Below are positions 5,488-6,995 of a DNA stretch of 6,995 bases, in pieces (within the stretch, counting starts at the first letter, position 1; each line of letters starts with the position of its first letter). The stretch is from DATKKX01 sp035542775. Lineage in GTDB: Bacteria > Planctomycetota > Phycisphaerae > UBA1845 > UTPLA1. Below the pieces are notes generated by a model. That model ran no database searches and was not told where the DNA came from. It saw only the letters and a list, made by a program, of their open reading frames with translations. The stretch is taken from the NCBI GenBank assembly GCA_035542775.1, contig DATKKX010000534.1, forward strand, positions 1 to 6,995, written 5' to 3'. The translations under genes were made by a program, and so were the position numbers.

Positions 5488-6840
5488 ATGACCCAGTCGG
5501 AGCGATCGGCCGCGGAGCGCAAAGGTTCGAATGTCGTGCCTCGGCCGCGGCGTCGCCTCGGCCTGCACGGCCGGATCCTGATCGGCCTGGTCATCGGAGC
5601 AGCCGCCGGCCTGGCCGCGGACGCCCTTTGCCCGCCGCAGCCGGACGGCACGCCCAACGCCAACCTGTTGTGGGTCGTCCACAACATCGCCGAACCGATC
5701 GGTCAGATCTTCATGCGGCTCATCTTCATGGTGGTGTTGCCGCTGGTCTTCGCCGCGCTGGTCCTTGGCGTGGCCGGCATCGGCGACGTCCGCAAGCTCG
5801 GCCGCGTCGGACTCAAGACCCTGATCTACACCGTCATGCTCTCCGCCTGCTCAGTCGTCATCGGCGTGTCGCTGGCCAACATCGTCCGGCCGGGCACGCA
5901 CCTCAGCGAGGAGCAGCGGACATCGCTCCGCCAGCGCTATGCCCCGCAGACGGCGGAGAAAGTCGCTCAGGCCAAACAGGCCAAACCCCTGCGCGACACT
6001 CTCCTCGACATCATCCCCAAGAACCCGCTCCAGGAAATGGTCGGCGCCGTAGACGGCAGCTCGCCGGGCGGCGGCATGCTGGCGGTGATGTTCTTCGCAC
6101 TGCTTTTCGGCATCGCCCTGACGCTCACCCCGCAACGGGCCGGCCCGGTAATCGCCGTGCTGGAAGGCGTCTATGACGCGGTGATGGCGATTGTCGGTTG
6201 GGCGATGCAGTTGGCCCCGCTGGGCGTTGCCGGCCTGGTCTTCTCGCTGGCGGCAATGCTCGGCTTCGACATCATCAAGACGCTGGGCTGGTACGTGCTG
6301 ACCGTGCTGTGCGGGCTGCTCCTGCACTTCCTGGGTGTGTACTCGATACTGGTCAGCGTCTTCGGCCGGCTGAACCCGCTGCGATTTCTCGGCCGCATCT
6401 CCGACGCCGTGGTTACCGCCTTCGCCACCAGCTCCTCGAACGCCACGCTGCCGACCTCGCTGCGGGTGACGGAGGAGAACCTCGGCGTCCGCCGCGAGAT
6501 CGCCGGTTTCGTGCTGACCGTCGGCTCGACGGCCAATCAGAACGGCACCGCGCTGTACGAAGGCGTCACCGTGCTATTCCTGGCCCAGGTCTTCGGCGTC
6601 GATCTGACGCTAGCCCAGCAGGTGGCCGTCGCCCTGCTCGCCGTTCTCGCCGGCATCGGCACAGCCGGCGTGCCGGGCGGTTCGCTGCCGCTGGTCGTCG
6701 TCGTGCTGCAATCCGTCGGCGTGCCGGCCGAGGGCATCGGTATCATCCTCGGCGTCGACCGTCTGCTGGACATGTGCCGCACCACGCTCAACGTCACCGG
6801 CGACATCGCCGTAGCCGTCTGCGTCAACCGCGGTGAGTAA
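5488..6840 (+). CDS. Dicarboxylate/amino acid:cation symporter (DAACS, GltP/DctA/SLC1 family)
   Basis: This 450-residue inner-membrane carrier has the GltPh-type elevator fold and should import acidic amino acids or dicarboxylates with Na+ and/or H+. The HP1 serine motif is ATSSSNATLP (313-322), followed by NQNGTALYE from 350 in TM7, the HP2 segment GTAGVPGGS, and TM8 DRLLDMCRTTLNVTGD from 424. By motif alignment D424, D428, R431, T432 and N435 match GltPh Asp390, Asp394, Arg397, Thr398 and Asn401. The retained Arg favours an acidic substrate. TM7 has Gln-Asn where most relatives have Met-Asp (NMDGT); Asp312 of GltPh helps bind Na+, so coupling may differ. A hydrophilic stretch of about 60 residues follows TM3. 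The ATG at 5488 is chosen because TATAAT at 5449 and a purine-rich site precede it; a TTG at 5392 would give 482 residues. It is divergent from arcC and possibly coregulated. Confidence 0.9.
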   Translation: MTQSERSAAERKGSNVVPRPRRRLGLHGRILIGLVIGAAAGLAADALCPPQPDGTPNANLLWVVHNIAEPIGQIFMRLIFMVVLPLVFAALVLGVAGIGDVRKLGRVGLKTLIYTVMLSACSVVIGVSLANIVRPGTHLSEEQRTSLRQRYAPQTAEKVAQAKQAKPLRDTLLDIIPKNPLQEMVGAVDGSSPGGGMLAVMFFALLFGIALTLTPQRAGPVIAVLEGVYDAVMAIVGWAMQLAPLGVAGLVFSLAAMLGFDIIKTLGWYVLTVLCGLLLHFLGVYSILVSVFGRLNPLRFLGRISDAVVTAFATSSSNATLPTSLRVTEENLGVRREIAGFVLTVGSTANQNGTALYEGVTVLFLAQVFGVDLTLAQQVAVALLAVLAGIGTAGVPGGSLPLVVVVLQSVGVPAEGIGIILGVDRLLDMCRTTLNVTGDIAVAVCVNRGE

Positions 6841-6995
6841 AACCAGCGGCTGTCCCGAGCCGCGGTACGGATTGTTCACCACGCAGAGCGCGAAGACCCT
6901 GGCGCGGCCGAGCCGCAACCAAAGTAGCAATCCTGAGCTCACGTTTTCAGCAGCTTTCTTCGTACTACAAACGCTCAATTTCTTCGCGAGCCGCG
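6841..6995. other. Intergenic end region, no supported gene
   Basis: The only structure I see is a short inverted repeat just after the symporter stop, GCGGCT (6846-6851) with AGCCGC (6858-6863). It has no T run and is a weak terminator candidate at best. At the very end the minus strand reads nine sense codons (AAREEIERL) into a TAG at 6967-6965. That could be the tail of a gene entering from the right, but it is too short to call. Confidence 0.5.

Noticed and set aside
6610..6978. 122-residue minus-strand open frame at the right end
   Set aside because: Most of it is antisense to the symporter, and the remainder has no recognisable feature or ribosome binding site.
6965..6995. C-terminal tail of a minus-strand gene entering from the right
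   Set aside because: Only nine sense codons before a TAG are visible; this could easily be chance.

Overview
The window is GC-rich, densely coded bacterial DNA with no rRNA, tRNA, CRISPR array or insertion sequence that I can see. The best guess at origin is the Planctomycetota (perhaps the Phycisphaerae side). The evidence is two tandem membrane proteins that open with a CxxCGYNLR...CPECG zinc ribbon, a signature I associate with that phylum, plus GC-rich palindromes and short repeats in the gaps. This is inference, since no marker gene is present.

Left part, plus strand (1-1904): two paralogous genes in tandem. Each has an N-terminal four-cysteine zinc ribbon followed by about six membrane segments. 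The first runs in from outside the window. They look like one transcription unit and end at hairpins shared with the convergent genes to the right (1905-1972).

Middle part, minus strand (5220 down to 1973): a three-gene cluster read as carbamate kinase (arcC), then a threonine-synthase-family PLP enzyme, then a carbamoyltransferase of the aspartate/ornithine carbamoyltransferase superfamily. The first two overlap by ATGA (4267-4270). The second and third are separated by 105 bases holding a GC-rich palindrome, a 7-base tandem repeat and a very good ribosome binding site. The carbamoyltransferase keeps the carbamoyl-phosphate site but lacks the usual aspartate-binding Arg and the catalytic Lys loop of biosynthetic ATCase. 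Next to a carbamate kinase, this suggests a catabolic route: phosphorolysis of a carbamoylated (ureido) compound to carbamoyl phosphate, then ATP formation. The layout recalls, without matching, the E. coli ygeW-ygeX-yqeA arrangement of carbamoyltransferase, fold-type-II PLP lyase and carbamate kinase.

Right part, plus strand (5488-6840): a divergently transcribed dicarboxylate/amino acid:cation symporter (DAACS, GltP/DctA/SLC1 family). It keeps the TM8 residues that bind acidic amino acids but has NQNGT where most relatives have NMDGT. It shares a 267-base divergent control region (5221-5487) with arcC, so it may feed the pathway. The last 155 bases hold no gene I can support.
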